Assembly: GCF_014898815.1 (NCBI RefSeq) | Contig: NW_026515497.1 | Span: 1,116,001-1,180,000, forward strand | From: Panonychus citri | Taxonomy: Eukaryota; Arthropoda; Arachnida; Trombidiformes; Tetranychidae | Length of the DNA stretch: 64,000 bases | Reading direction: 5' to 3' | Shown: positions 34,492-48,300 of the stretch, in pieces | Layout: every line of letters starts with the position of its first letter | Position numbering within the stretch: position 1 is the stretch's first letter | The notes under the pieces: model-generated | The model's input: the letters and a program-made list of their open reading frames with translations, nothing else | The model's database searches: none | Told to the model about the DNA's origin: nothing | Program-made: the position numbers and the translations under genes

Positions 34492-37400
34492 CTCGACTTA
34501 TTAGGGAACTAAATTACCCGCGAAACTTGAAAACTTCGAATTTCATCTCATTCGTTGGCGAATTTCTTGATTTTCTGCTCTTATCTTTTTTTTTGTTGAT
34601 TGTTCTTCTTTTCATTTTGAGACGGGAAGTTAATTCAGTTGTCTCATGATGATCTCTCATCGATTGTTAGTTGATGATGATAATGTTTTATGATTCGATT
34701 TGATAATTGATAATCATCTTCTTCTGCAATTTGTAAATCATATGATGAAAGAGGATCAACTTTACCTTGATTGTAATGATGACACATTTTTGATTGATAA
34801 ATCATTGAGATTTGATTAACTGGTAATTAACAGTTTTAATTTAATTTGCGAGGTTAAGAGCAATCTAAATAACCTCTAATAGTTGTTGATTGTTATAATT
34901 AAATGATTATCGGTTTATTTATTGATGATGAAATTGTTTTGATCATAATTGTAATTGTCATTTTAAAGTTTGGCTTTTGATTAAGAAACAAAATTAAAAA
35001 CAATTTAGTTAATTGTTAAGATTTACAGTAGCAATAATTACAGAAGCTTTTTTTTTTAAAAACGGTTAAATTAACTCAATTAACTGTTGTTGTTTTTGTT
35101 GATTATGATGAACTGATTTAATTTTAATGATGAATTAGCAACAATCAATGAATGTGTTGTAACCATTTATTAATTATAATTATGTAAATCAAAATTGATT
35201 GATAACATGAATATCAAGTTGAAAAATAACAAAATTAAGGTTCGTTCATGATAATTAAGTTAATTTACTTTGATTATAACATCAAATTTTAATGAACAAA
35301 TTAATCAGTTTGTTAATTGTTATTTTATATTTGATTATTTTTAATCATTTTGAGTATAAACAATCAAGCAAATTAGAGGACAAAATGTTAACTATGGTGA
35401 TAAACTAACAATGGTCACCAAAATGATTATTTAAGCTCAACAATTAAATTAGATTTGATTTACTAATCATCATGATAATCAGTTAAATCGTGACTCATGA
35501 AACTTTCATGATTAACAATTAATAGTTAATTGTAGAAATTTAAATCTAATAATAATAATAGTAAAAAGTTTTCCAATTCATCATAAATGATAATAAAGTA
35601 AATTGATTATCTTAAATCCTAAATGATGATGATTAAATTGTTTGTTATTAATTATGATAACAATTTCCCAAAATGTTTACCCAATCCAACAATTAACTTT
35701 TTAATGTTTACAGTTAATTAATCATTTAATTACATTGATGCAATTTAATAACAACAATTAAAGGTCATGTGAAAAACTTTACCAACTTTTCATTTCATCA
35801 TTTTAATATTTTAATGTGACAAAATGTTGATCCAACCAAATCAATGATCAATTTCAATCAATCGTAATTCAGATAATTAGATTAACAGTTAACAATTGGT
35901 CAATTTGGATGCTGATTGTAAATTAGAACGTTAGTCAATCGCAACAATTAACTTAATTCTCATTTAAATAGACGAATATTAATAAACACCCTAGTTAACA
36001 TGATCGGTGGTCTCTCACCCTACCCAATTTCCCTTGAACCTTACCCTTGACGATCCCCACCCAGTCACACCCTAATCTTTTGATGATGAAGATGAGGATG
36101 AGGATGAAGAGGATGATCATCATTACATTTATCATCTTCTCTTTCTTGACATCACTTTCCTTGAGAAAAAAAATCCGAAAAAAATGATTTTCTTCAATTG
36201 TAAATCTTTCCCAGAATTGATGACAATTAATGGATTAACTTTTGAGCATCATCATCATCATCATCATCATCAACATCATCATCTTGATCATCTTGATCAT
36301 CTTAATCAAAGTAACATCATTTATTTATCAACTATTTAGTTGGTCATCAAAACTAATCACGCAACAACAATTTAATTTACCACACCTTTGTGTATGATTA
36401 CAATTAAAAAGGTTAACTTGACAATATCGTGTTGAGATAATCAACAATTAACCAACGTGTATGTATGTAATTAACTAATTACTATTATACTACAATCTAA
36501 TACCAGGGCAATTTATTTATAATTGTAAGTTTATTTATTTTCAATTGTTTGGTAAATTAAATCAATGATTTGAGAAAAGTGAAAAATTTAAAATTAAAAG
36601 TTTTTTTTGTCAAAATGTTAATCAACTTAACGGTTGTAGGAGTAACAATTAACTGTCTGCTTTAATTAATTTCATTCATGGTTCAACAATTAAGTAATAT
36701 GTATTATTATTATAACCTTTTTCATTGATTCATTTAAATTGGTTGATTGTTTCATCAATACATTAATGTATAATTAAATTTACCTGTTTGAATTTAGTTT
36801 GTATTCACACAAACAATTAACTAATTCCTAGAGTTTAAATACATTACAACAATCAACTAATCATTTTCTTATGTGATTTAATTTGTTTATTTTTAATTCA
36901 CTTCCTTGATAAATAATAATTAATATAAATATAGTAATAAGTTAATTATCACCACGAATCAAAATCAAATGAAACATTTTTTTGTTTATAATTAACTTGA
37001 TGATGATCAATGATAATCTTTACCAATCAATTCTGTTGGTTGATTGTTAATACAATTTCAAATTTAATAAACAATCAATTGTTTACTATTTAAAAAATGA
37101 GATTGGAAAATGTTATTTTGATTATGTTTAAAGTAAAGTAAGTTATCATTAACAATCAGTTGATTGTTAAAGCAACATGTTTATTGCGTGTTAATCATTT
37201 AAACAATAATGATTGAAAATATATATTTATTAATACATATTAACCATACTTTGATTACTATGTGAATGATTAGTTAATTGTTTTCATATTGTATAAACAT
37301 AGTAGCCGATTTACCAACTAATTGTGACTGTTATTACCTTAATCCACCTCTAACAATTAAATCAAGGATATGAAAAAGTTTTCACAATCAAACACATAAC

Positions 37401-40400
37401 CAGAATAAAGTAAAGTAAAAATTTACTATTGATAAATGATCAATACTTTAATTGTTATTAGTTAAACTTGAATTCAATTCAATTTTCAACTAAATTGTAA
37501 GTTTAGTAATCAAATAATAAAATGGTGATGATGATAATTTATATATATAAATTGTTAATCTTCATCTATTCAATGGCCTAGAAAAAAAATTTATTAAATT
37601 TCAAGATAATCTTCAATTTTGATCCAGGATTAACTCCCAATGATTAAGAGGATGATGCTGATGATGAGGATGAATTAGATGATTAAAAAATGATGATGAA
37701 GATGAGGTCAAAATCATCTCAATCAATTAGCAGTATGTTTATCATTTGTATCTTTACCTGTTAGTTTAGTTTTTGCTTACCTGTTGATGATGAGGATGAA
37801 GATGAAGATGAAGATGAAGATGATAGTCATCTTGAATTTCATTCATGACAAAACAAATGACTTTAAAATGTAAATAACAATTTACAATCAATTAAATGAT
37901 TAAATTCCTTAAGGTAAATTAACTGGGAGGTTGTTGTTCATTGATATGAATAATAATCAACTAAATTGTTCAACAATTAACCCTCGGGTGTAAAGAGTAA
38001 TATACAATGTACTTATTGTGATATTTTAACAATTTACAACTTTTGTAACATTCAAAAGTTTCAAGTTTATTCATACAATCAAAAAGCAAATAGAAAAGTA
38101 ATCATGATAATCAGTTGATTGTTTGCTCGACTATTCAAATTATACTCATTATATTTTCCATGGAGATTCAAACTATTAAAACTTATCGATTGATATTCTT
38201 ACCGGTTGTTCGTTTAGTTCTTAATTAGTAGTTCGATTGGATAGGAATAGAATTTCAATGGAATTGGAAATTCTATCGAAAAACTTTCAAGATAATTTTC
38301 TTTCGTTTCGATTATTATTGAAATTTGTGAATTTGACAAAATTTCAAGTATCAGGAGGAAAAACATGGAATAACAATCTAAGTACAAGGGCCTCCAAAAG
38401 CTCCTAGAGCATTAATCACATGACATTGAACATTACTGACGAAGTATCAGAATTTTGAACATAAATCGTCATTTCAATTGACCATTTCATTGAAAAGTTC
38501 GTAATCAGAGTTGTTGTTTCACCTTCGATGAAAATTAATAAGATTAACAATTACAACTAAATTTAGTTAATCTTGTTGTTCATTAGGTAATTTGATCATA
38601 AATCACAGGTTATATTATAATCAATCCAAAGGTAAATTATTTAAATTGTTAAATCATTTGATTTGATTGTTCATTGAGGATACAATTTGAAAATGTGAGT
38701 GTAGGTATTTCAATGATCATCGTGATTAATTTAATAATCATGAAGATGATCATTCCAGTGATCAAGGTTATCAATATAATGGCTTGATTAAAGATGATGA
38801 CTGACTGTTAATTGTGACAATCAACAAACTATTCCCAGGGCGTATGTGTCTTAATCATGATGATTAACGAGAAGAGCAAGAAAAAATTTAATTCAGTTAC
38901 AATTTAGTAACATTGAAAGTAAATCAACTAGTTATGATAATTAACAGGACATTTGAAATTGATTATCAACAATAAACTACATTTGATCATTATTATTATT
39001 AAATGATTCTTATTCATGTTACAATTTTATTGGAACAATTTATTTAATAATAATTAATTCACGTTTTCAAGGTTAATTAGTGATTGAGTTAATCAGAGTT
39101 TCCACTCGTATCAAAACTATGGTAACAATTTAATTGGTTTTCTAACTGTTTTAGTTTCATCAAATGTTTACCTAATTATATGATTAAGATATTGAGACAA
39201 TTGAATTTTATCATTGATTTACTACCATCGGAAACAATTAGTTGATTGTTACCTTTTATTTTTTGTTTCTTCAACTAATTGAAATCGTAACAATTACTAA
39301 ACTAATCGATGCACCAATTCATCAAATCAACTTCGTGATTATCAATTTCAATTAACTTTTTCGTATGGTGATAATAGATCACACTAGCTAATACTTTAAT
39401 TAAATCCAATTAAGTTTAGCTTTTTCGTATAATCAATTATTCATATTAATAATTTAAAAATCAAAGCAATTTATTAATACATGTATATTGATATGATCAG
39501 AGTTAATCATTACGGTTTGATCACAGTTATAATCAGTGCCTGAAGCAATTATAACAACTGATTTATGGGAATCCTAATGTCTATTGAAATTGATAATTAT
39601 TTCAAGTTATTTAATCAGAATGAACAATCAGAATAAGTTTAATCATTAGAATAGAAATAGTCAGATAACTAAATACTTTCACTCTAAAAATTAACAACAA
39701 CAATTAACGAAATATTTTGCGATTTTGGTCATTCGATTGTTGAAAATTCGTCCCGTAAATTGAACATTGCGATTGAACAATTGACAAAATTTCCATTGAA
39801 AGGTTCATAGTTACGATCAATGATGTGATTTTAATGACAATTATTTAATTGTTTACTTTAGTTGTTAGATTAGTTAGTTGATTGTTGTTTGTTTGCTTTT
39901 TGGTTTATCCATTTGGATGTCACTTTGTAAGGGAAAAAAATGCAACTTATTCAAATTGGAAAGGATAAATCACCTCGCTAATCACAATTAACTTGCCCTT
40001 AGGGTGGAAAATTAATTCTGCTAAATTGCAATAATACAGAATGAAGAAAAAGAAGAAGAAAAAAGTTATAATCAAAATTAATCTTTATTACTATTGCCTT
40101 GATTTAGTTAATTCAGTTAATCACTTTAATCACATTCAGTGAAATATGATGATTCCTTTTAATCTGTTGGGTGGGTCAACCTTTTTGGTTGAATTTCTGT
40201 TTGTTTTTTTTTTTGAAGAAGAAAAATTTTACTTTTGTACTTGGACTTTAATTATATAAATATAATCAATTAACTGCAATTAAAGATGATTAAGGTTTTA
40301 CAATTTTCTGTTTGTAAAAAAAAAACGATCATAATCATTGACAATCCAATTGAATCCTTCCTACTCCTCCCACTAAGGGTTGTGTCCAGTTAAGGTTGAC

Positions 40401-40866
40401 CATCAACCAGAATTATTTGAATAATAATAATGATCAAGGCAATGAAGGAAAATGAATCAATTTCTAACAGTTCAATTAGACAATCGTTGGCAACAATGCC
40501 GACGACAATGATTGGGTTAATTATTGTTGTCGATTACATTGTAATTTAAATGACCATTGGTATGTTAGGTATGTCAACACTAACAAGATTGATTATCTAA
40601 TTGGTGATGATGAGAAATCCAAAGATATTTTGATAATCATCATTTTCTTAACGGTGGGAACTCAGCCTGAAGCTTTTACAATTCTTATATCATTTTTCCG
40701 CAGTGTACCTGTCACGATCTATCGATTTGTTCAGAACTTTTAAAACTGAACCATTATCATGATAATTAATATTAGACTTAATTAACATGGAATGAGAGAG
40801 AGAGAGAGAAACTGTTTAGTTTTTAGTTTCATCAAATTATATTAATGATAATTTAACTAGTCCATC

Positions 40867-40926
40867 ATGGCGGAGATATTTTCGTTAGGTGTTGGCCTCA
40901 AGAAACCCCCTTGGCTTGGAAGGTGA
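40867..40926 (+). CDS. Possible 19-residue small ORF
   Basis: MAEIFSLGVGLKKPPWLGR then stop, in a segment of higher GC than its surroundings. The start is embedded in CATGGCGGAG, a YY1-like site. A GTGAAA donor after 40921 could alternatively make this a first coding exon. No further exon was found. Confidence 0.2.
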   Translation: MAEIFSLGVGLKKPPWLGR

Positions 40927-43140
40927 AAAGAGGTTGAGAGAGAGAGAGAGAGATGAAGATGATGATGAAGATGAAGATACTGAAGAAAAATTTTCTCAAT
41001 ATAATGATATAATAATTAACTTAATCATCCTTTTTTTCAATGATCGTCATCATGTATCAATGGTTATTTTGAATAATTGAAATTGAACATGTTTCTTGAT
41101 TGTTGATAGGATTAGATTGATTTGGATAATAAGTGAATTAGTTTCTAAATATATCATAACCTTTTTCAAGATGATAATTTACTTAAATTACTAGGGAGTT
41201 ACCAGAATAATTGAATTTTCATTCAGATTTATATCACAATTTGAAAGTGTACCTTTTTTTTTATTTACGGTGGAAAAGCAAATCATTAATGGTTATCATC
41301 TATTGACCTGATAATCATTGAAAATACCCTGTTGATTATTTACACCTTAATGTCATCATCTAAATCATGATTCTGATTATCATGAAAGAAACAGAAATGA
41401 TAATTATCATGATAATCAGCATAGATCTGATTACAATCAAAACTTGAATAGCTTTTAAGTTATGAAAACTCATCGGAATCAACTTGTGATGATGATCAAC
41501 ATAATCATAATCATAATCATAATCATACTAATTACAATTAACCAACGAATCAACTGGTTAACTATGATAAGGAAGATGATCAACAATCGTAATCGCCAAT
41601 CAAGATCACCTTGGGTGGAAAAAGTTGTAAATTATTATAATTTAAAAGCTCAACATGATGAAAACCAGTTTGTTTTATGTTGATAGTCAACCAAACAATC
41701 AACTAACAACAATCAACTAAGATAAACTATAAGAATCTAATCATGGTGATAACAATCAATAGATACAAATATATAACTAACGATACAACAATCAACTAAT
41801 CACAAGAGAAATTATAACTTTTTCATCTTAAATTGATACCTTTAGTATCTCAATCAGTGTTGAATGTGAAAAAAAAGATCAATGATTAAGATGATAATCA
41901 GTACAACAATTTAAACGATATCAATACAAATACTATCAAAATGGTTGTATAAAAAATTAAGTATCATCATCACAAAATCAAGGTAACAATCAATTTAAAT
42001 GTAAACAAGAAAAACTAAAACAAAATAGTAACAGAAAGTTAATTGTAACAATCAGATGAGATGATTGTTGAAGGAAATACAATTACGAACTGTATTAATA
42101 TGAAACTACCTGTTGATTTATTTGATGGTGATTAGAGATGATTAATATATACAACGATCAATGTTAATAATCAATTGTTACGCTGAATTTTAATATAAGT
42201 CTAACAATTAAAGACCAGGAAGTTGTAAGGTGAGGTTAAAGAGTCCAGGGGAAAATAAAGGTCAGGTCAATGTGAATGACCTTAGGCAAAAAGATGAGGT
42301 GTAAATATAACAATTCTCAATGTCTATGTAAATCTGTTATCCACCTTAAGGAAAAAGGAAGTGACAAGAAACGGAAAGTGTAAAGGTCACAGAGGAAGAA
42401 GAGGAAAAAAAAAGTTTCGATCAACTTAAATATCGACCTTAAAGTTTACCTTTCGTTTTTTTTTGTTTGCTATTTTCTTACACAGGTAAATGATTATTTG
42501 ATTGTTACCTTTATATGTATGTTTTTATCATCATCATCTAAACACATACGACACACAATATGTTGTGTCAAAGGTAACAATAAGGTGAATCAATTGATTT
42601 CCCATGGTGGCTTATGTTTAATTTACATAGGTCACCACCTTCAGTATTCACCATTCACCTTACCTGAAATTGGGTCAACATTGAGTTGATTATTTTTTTC
42701 TGCTTTTCCTTGGATTTGTATTCATCTGTTTCCGGGTTTGAAAATGAGAAAAAAAAACTAAAATAATATTCAATTTGTAACTCCAATGACCGGAAGATTA
42801 TTACCTTTGTATTTCCGGTTTCTCTCTATCACTTATCATTACTATTTATGGTTATCAGGTACATTGACCTAACTGTTAGACTGACCAATAGTATTTAGAA
42901 ACACCCTCGTCACCTTGTTAATATTATTTTCTTATTATTATTATCTTATAAATGGTCACTATTGGTCATCATTATCGTTGTATCGTTTTATCAATGAAAA
43001 TCAATGTTTCATTGACCAACTTGACCCTTTCATCTGGTACTTATTTTATTATTATTATATTGTGATCGTTTTATTTTTAGTACTAATCAGAAACACCTTT
43101 TCAGGTCATACGAATATCAAACTGACCATTAACAAACTGA

Positions 43141-43151
43141 CCCCTACTAAC
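43141..43151. repeat. Target-site duplication, left copy
   Basis: CCCCTACTAAC, repeated exactly at 45365-45375 on the other side of the MULE transposon. Confidence 0.85.
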
Positions 43152-43598
43152 GATTGTACCTCAAAAGAGCAAAAAGGTTTGAGCAAAATTCAAAAGAGCA
43201 AAGGATTAAAATAGCAAATCAATTTTAAGCAAATTATAATAATCCTTTTAATTTTCAGAATATGTTAAGACAATTAACTTGTTTGTCTCTTAAACAAGTT
43301 ACTGGTTTTGATTGTATTGAATTGAATTGATTTGGGTTGAATCAATTGTTTTGGTTTGTTTTTCATTGATTTGATTTGAATTGATTTTCAATTAATTCAT
43401 AATGATGATGATAATTTAATAATTTATTTCAGGTTTATTCCCAATGGATTAATGTGATAATTTCATCGATTTGGTTTATTTTTTTTTCTTCATTTGGATT
43501 TCAATTAAATTATTACTTATCAGATGTAGTTTATTTAGTGATAAAATGGAACTACTATTACATTAGTTGGCATGAGTTATTATTTGTGATTACAGATT

Positions 43599-43809
<211 letters not shown>

Positions 43810-43817
43810 ACAAAATT

Positions 43818-45209
43818 TCAAGATAATTTTACATATTTAATTAAGTCTAAATATCTAATAGCTGTTATCTCATTACTATTATATTGATTCTTTAGGTCAT
43901 CAAATCTTTTTTCGATTGCTTCTCTTTTTTTGTTACGCTTTAATACTGGTTGTCCACTCAGGTGTGTAGCTAATTTGGTCTCTTGATAGATATTTTGACT
44001 CATTATTTTCTTTATGAATATCCACAGGTTAGGATGAGCCACTTTAATCGAATTGTTTAAGAGATTATGCCATCCTTCGATGTGATTAGTAGTTCTCGGT
44101 CCATTGTTACTTGAATGGTTCCAAATGTCGTTAGGAAATCTCGCAGCGTCTTTGAAAAAATTATCATAAAAATATTCCAAAAGCGCGTCCATCTCATTAT
44201 CTTCAGGTGCTTCGGCCACTACGATTTCAAAAACTTCAGCCAAGTCTTGATATTTGATAAGCGGTAAACTTTGTAATCTTTTAATCGTCTTTGTGTAACG
44301 ATTATCATCTCTTTGTTGGCATCGATTGGTTAGCCCAAGATTTCCGACCTTTCTTCTGATACATTGGGCAAAATGAAACATACACCCAGTGATTTGCGCT
44401 TCAGGATATTTCTTTTTGATTGTTGATATTACTGCAATCTCGAAGTCAATCGAAAACGTTTTAGGCTTGAAGATAATTCCATGGTAATTAGCATAATTCT
44501 CAATAATTTCGAAAAGCCTTTCATAAGTTCTATTTCTCTTATCAGGAAGAAGACAATAAATGACAGGAACCATCAGCTTATTTATCATTACATGTATGGT
44601 ATATATTTGATAGAAAAGTTTCGGACAGGATTTGAAAGTTCCATCCATATAAATATTATCAGCTTCGGCTAATCTCTGGAAAGATTTGAAACTTCCAAAA
44701 ACTAATATTCGATCACCTTCACCTTCATCAGCAATTAAGAAATTTTGTCCATTTGGTAAAACTTTCATGTCATTGGGAAGGTTAATTTCCTCTCTTGAAG
44801 CAGGTAACTTTGGAACCATTGACAACTTTGATCTCGATATTGTTGGTTGAACACTAATGAAAGGTTTAATTGCACTGGCTATTTGATCATCACTTGTATT
44901 TAATTTATCACGGAGTGATTGTGTTGATGAAGTGTAAATATTAAGTCCAGTTTCCGTTGGATTTTCAATCACTTTCTCCTTAATTATATTGTGTTGATGA
45001 CGTTGGATAACTTTCGCTTTATCTGGTTCATGAATATGATCACTATTAATTGTGAACTTTCCATCATGAAGTTTACCCCTCACTTTACATAATTTAGTTT
45101 CACACGTCCAATAAGATGTTGTTCCATAACTTGACTTCTTACGATATACGTAATCATATTGTACTATTAAATTATGGCCCTTATTAGATTCGATTAATTC
45201 GTAAGACAT
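43818..45209 (-). CDS. MULE transposase with N-terminal FLYWCH zinc finger
   Basis: 463 residues from the ATG at 45209; the frame extends six codons further upstream without an ATG. Residues about 8-62 form a FLYWCH finger (YDYVYRKKSSYGTTSYWTC, then C41 and H-x-H at 58-60) for DNA binding. The MULE catalytic core follows: NIYMDGTFKSCPKLFYQIYT with D189, TFSIDFEIAV with D255, TGCMFHFAQ (Cys/His motif, about 275-281), and a likely catalytic Glu in NHIEGWHN (about 378). No stop or frameshift interrupts it. The protein would cut at the terminal repeats that flank it and move the element. Confidence 0.92.
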   Translation of the reverse strand: MSYELIESNKGHNLIVQYDYVYRKKSSYGTTSYWTCETKLCKVRGKLHDGKFTINSDHIHEPDKAKVIQRHQHNIIKEKVIENPTETGLNIYTSSTQSLRDKLNTSDDQIASAIKPFISVQPTISRSKLSMVPKLPASREEINLPNDMKVLPNGQNFLIADEGEGDRILVFGSFKSFQRLAEADNIYMDGTFKSCPKLFYQIYTIHVMINKLMVPVIYCLLPDKRNRTYERLFEIIENYANYHGIIFKPKTFSIDFEIAVISTIKKKYPEAQITGCMFHFAQCIRRKVGNLGLTNRCQQRDDNRYTKTIKRLQSLPLIKYQDLAEVFEIVVAEAPEDNEMDALLEYFYDNFFKDAARFPNDIWNHSSNNGPRTTNHIEGWHNLLNNSIKVAHPNLWIFIKKIMSQNIYQETKLATHLSGQPVLKRNKKREAIEKRFDDLKNQYNSNEITAIRYLDLIKYVKLS

Positions 45210-45364
45210 TTTATTGATGTGAATCAAAAACTATTTCAAATGTTAGAAGTTTCAACTGGACAGAATAATTTACTCTGAAGTCTATTTTGCTTAAACAGAT
45301 TTTGCTCTTTTTATTTTTTGCTCTTTTGAATTTTGCTTAAACCTTTTTGCTCTTTTGAGTATCT

Positions 45365-45375
45365 CCCCTACTAAC
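45365..45375. repeat. Target-site duplication, right copy
   Basis: Exact copy of the 11-bp sequence at 43141-43151, directly outside the right end of the MULE. Confidence 0.85.
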
Positions 45376-48300
45376 TACTTGTTGCCAACAGTTTTAATCT
45401 TGTGTGACCTTTTTTTTTGCAAATCTTTTTCACAATGATATTGACCATTAGATGGACATTATTGTTATCCTTTTGTTATCATGCTTGACCATTGTCCAGA
45501 ATCATCTTTCTCTCTGTTCCTTATATTTAAATTTAGTTTCATCTGATAATAGACAATGATGATTGATTTGATTTAGTTTCCTGTTCAATTGATTGTTACC
45601 TTTAATTCATCAGATTATCAATTGTCCATTTATCTGTTTACCTTTTTGCTTACCTTGTAAAACTATTGACCAGTATATTGAACCATATTCAATGAATTGA
45701 TTATGATTAAGATCAAATTTTGATTCGTAATTAATTGATTGTAATAAGACAAAACAAACAGAAAATGTACTCGGAAAATTTTGATTGGAGTTAAAGTTAA
45801 TTAATTATTAACTGTATATATGATATTAGTTAAAACTGGTTAATTTGGTTACAACCTGTCAACAATTAACATAATAAACAAGTTAATCATAATGATAATG
45901 GTTGACTGGATTTAATTTTAATTGTAAAACAAACAAAATGTGACAGTTAATTTGTTGAGTCTCAATTTTTTTTTACTACAGAATCAAATTAACCTGAAGG
46001 AATTGATTTGTAAATTGTTTTTGATATTAATTATGAAAACAATTTAGCAATCAATCATGGTGATGATGTAAATGATGATGATGATTATGATGATGATTAG
46101 AGTGAGGGAGGGAGGGGATAAGCTTAATCCCAAGGAGGAGGAGGAAAGGGATTAAGAAGACAGGAATTAATTTGTTGTGATGAATAAAAAAAGTTCAATA
46201 CAAACAGTAACTGTTTTCAGGATAATACATGATGATGATGATGATGATAGACAGATGATAAGTGGGGATGAAGGTAGATGATGATGATAATGATGATGAA
46301 GAATGGATTATCATCTAATCACATTGATTAGCATAATCATTTGGATATAATGAATCACGCTACTTGATAATCTTCATATATATTCAATCAAAATGGTAAC
46401 TACATTTATCATCATGATTATTGAAAAGTGTATGGGGAAAGTAATTTACTTGATTGTTTGTTGATCAAATTGTTAATAGTTGGTGGTCTTGATTAGTTAA
46501 TCAATTTAATCATCATTATTCATTTGGATAAATGTACAGGTACTGAAATGTTTATCGTTGTGGTGAACAAAAAATAGCAACAAAAACAACAGTAAATTAA
46601 TTGTTAAGGTTAATTGTTGAATCTGATTGAATTTTTCTATTATAATTTACTGATTGTAATATGATTAATTCAAAATTATCATTTTGATTACGATTGATTG
46701 TTATTGATGATTAATCAGTGAGATTAAAAACTTTTTTTACCAGTGAAAAAGTTTTGTCAAGATAATAAATTGTTTCGAGTGATTTATGTATAAGTGAATG
46801 TAAGTTAATTAACTTTAATTGTTAATCAATTTTAAGGACCATTGGAAATTAGATTTAGTTTTTTTTTTGGAGAGAAAAATGTTTTCCAATGAAAAACAAG
46901 TGAGAGAAAAAAATTTTCTGATGAAAAAGATTAACATGATTAAGATTAAGGATGAAGATGAAACAGGTTAAAGGGGAGGCAGAGATTAAAGGTAAAGATG
47001 GAGACTCAGGTAAATATTATTGGAAGAAGAAGAGATTAATCTTTCTCTTTATCTTCATCTTTTATCCACCGGTGGGTTCACTCAGTAGGTTAAGATGGAG
47101 AGTAGAGTTCATGGTGGGTGAAGAAGAAGAAGAAAAAGTTTCACCTTTCCATTCACTTTTCTCTAAGGTAGAGATAAATTCTTATGAGATTCATTGGAAT
47201 CGTCGATTTGGGAGACCGATAATTCACTGATTAATGAGTATCTTCATCATCTTCTTCATCATCATCATCATCTTAATCATCATTATCATCTTCATCTTCA
47301 TCTTCTTCAGGTAAAATTGCAAACAAACTTTAAAGAAAACACCAAGATCCCTTCAAGGTATAACTTTGATTTTGAACATGATCGGAATACGCAATTGAAA
47401 TTAAGTGTTGTTATTATTACTGTTGATTGTGATCATCATGATAATCAGTATCATCATCATCATCATCATCATCATCGTCGTCATCATCTCCTAGTTGTTA
47501 GTTAATCAATCTGAGAAGTTAATTAGCAATTGATTCTGATCATCTGATTGATTTCCATTGGTTTTTTTTAGTTTTTCACTTTTTTCCCAAGAAACTTTTT
47601 CTCTGATTAAATTTAATTGCTGATTCGGGATAATTTCTTGTAGTTAATTCAGTTTAGATTATCATTTTCCCGATTGTGATGATTTATTTGTAAATTTTTA
47701 ATTATTACAAATGATTATGATAACCACACACACACCTTAACACATGAACGGTAACAATTAAATTAAATGTGAAACTTAATTGTTGGTCTATTGTTGGTGT
47801 GTTAATTAATGGCTTGTTTTTTTATTTAATTTACTTTACAATCAACTGATTAACAATTTAAGTTAATTGATCAACACTGACCACACCTTATTAACAGATT
47901 AACTTTATTAATAATAATTTAAATTTCAGTTAATCAGAAAATTTTACACAAAAAAACTTTTTCTCTTAATTGTTAATTCAGTTTAGATTAACAATTTAAT
48001 TTTTTTCTAAACATCAAGTAAGATCAACATCATTAACAATTAATTAACTAATTGTTGGTTTTTACAGTTTTGGTTAAAACTTTTCAAGCTTCTTAATCAA
48101 CACTTAATGAAAGTTAATTGTGTGTTCATCAAATTATCAACATGTAAATTAATCAATTCTGTTAATCATTTAAATCAACAATCAAGTAAATTGATTATAA
48201 CAAAAAAAAAAGTTATTTCTTCAGATGAAATAATCAGAATGAAAAGTTTGATATTATCAATATAATCAAGGATTAAGTGTTAATTTAATTTGATAACAAT

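Larger units (their letters stand above)
34316..43140. other. Gene-poor AT-rich stretch upstream of KLF
   Basis: Nearly 9 kb without a convincing coding frame. Isolated signals: a strong minus-strand donor after 38203 (ACCG then GTAAGAATAT), which could end an untranslated upstream exon of KLF; a more GC-rich segment near 36001-36070; a short plus-strand frame at 40867-40926; an ATC run near 36250-36273; GAT runs near 37650-37830. Short frames at 40.9-43.2 kb are low-complexity. Confidence 0.4.

Noticed and set aside
34434..34649. Plus-strand frame of 71 residues upstream of KLF
   Set aside because: Starts with GTG, ends in a hydrophobic T-rich run, and occupies the KLF promoter side. No support.
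46952..47505. Frames with His-rich runs
   Set aside because: Codons derive from ATC/CAT microsatellites. No splice or homology support.
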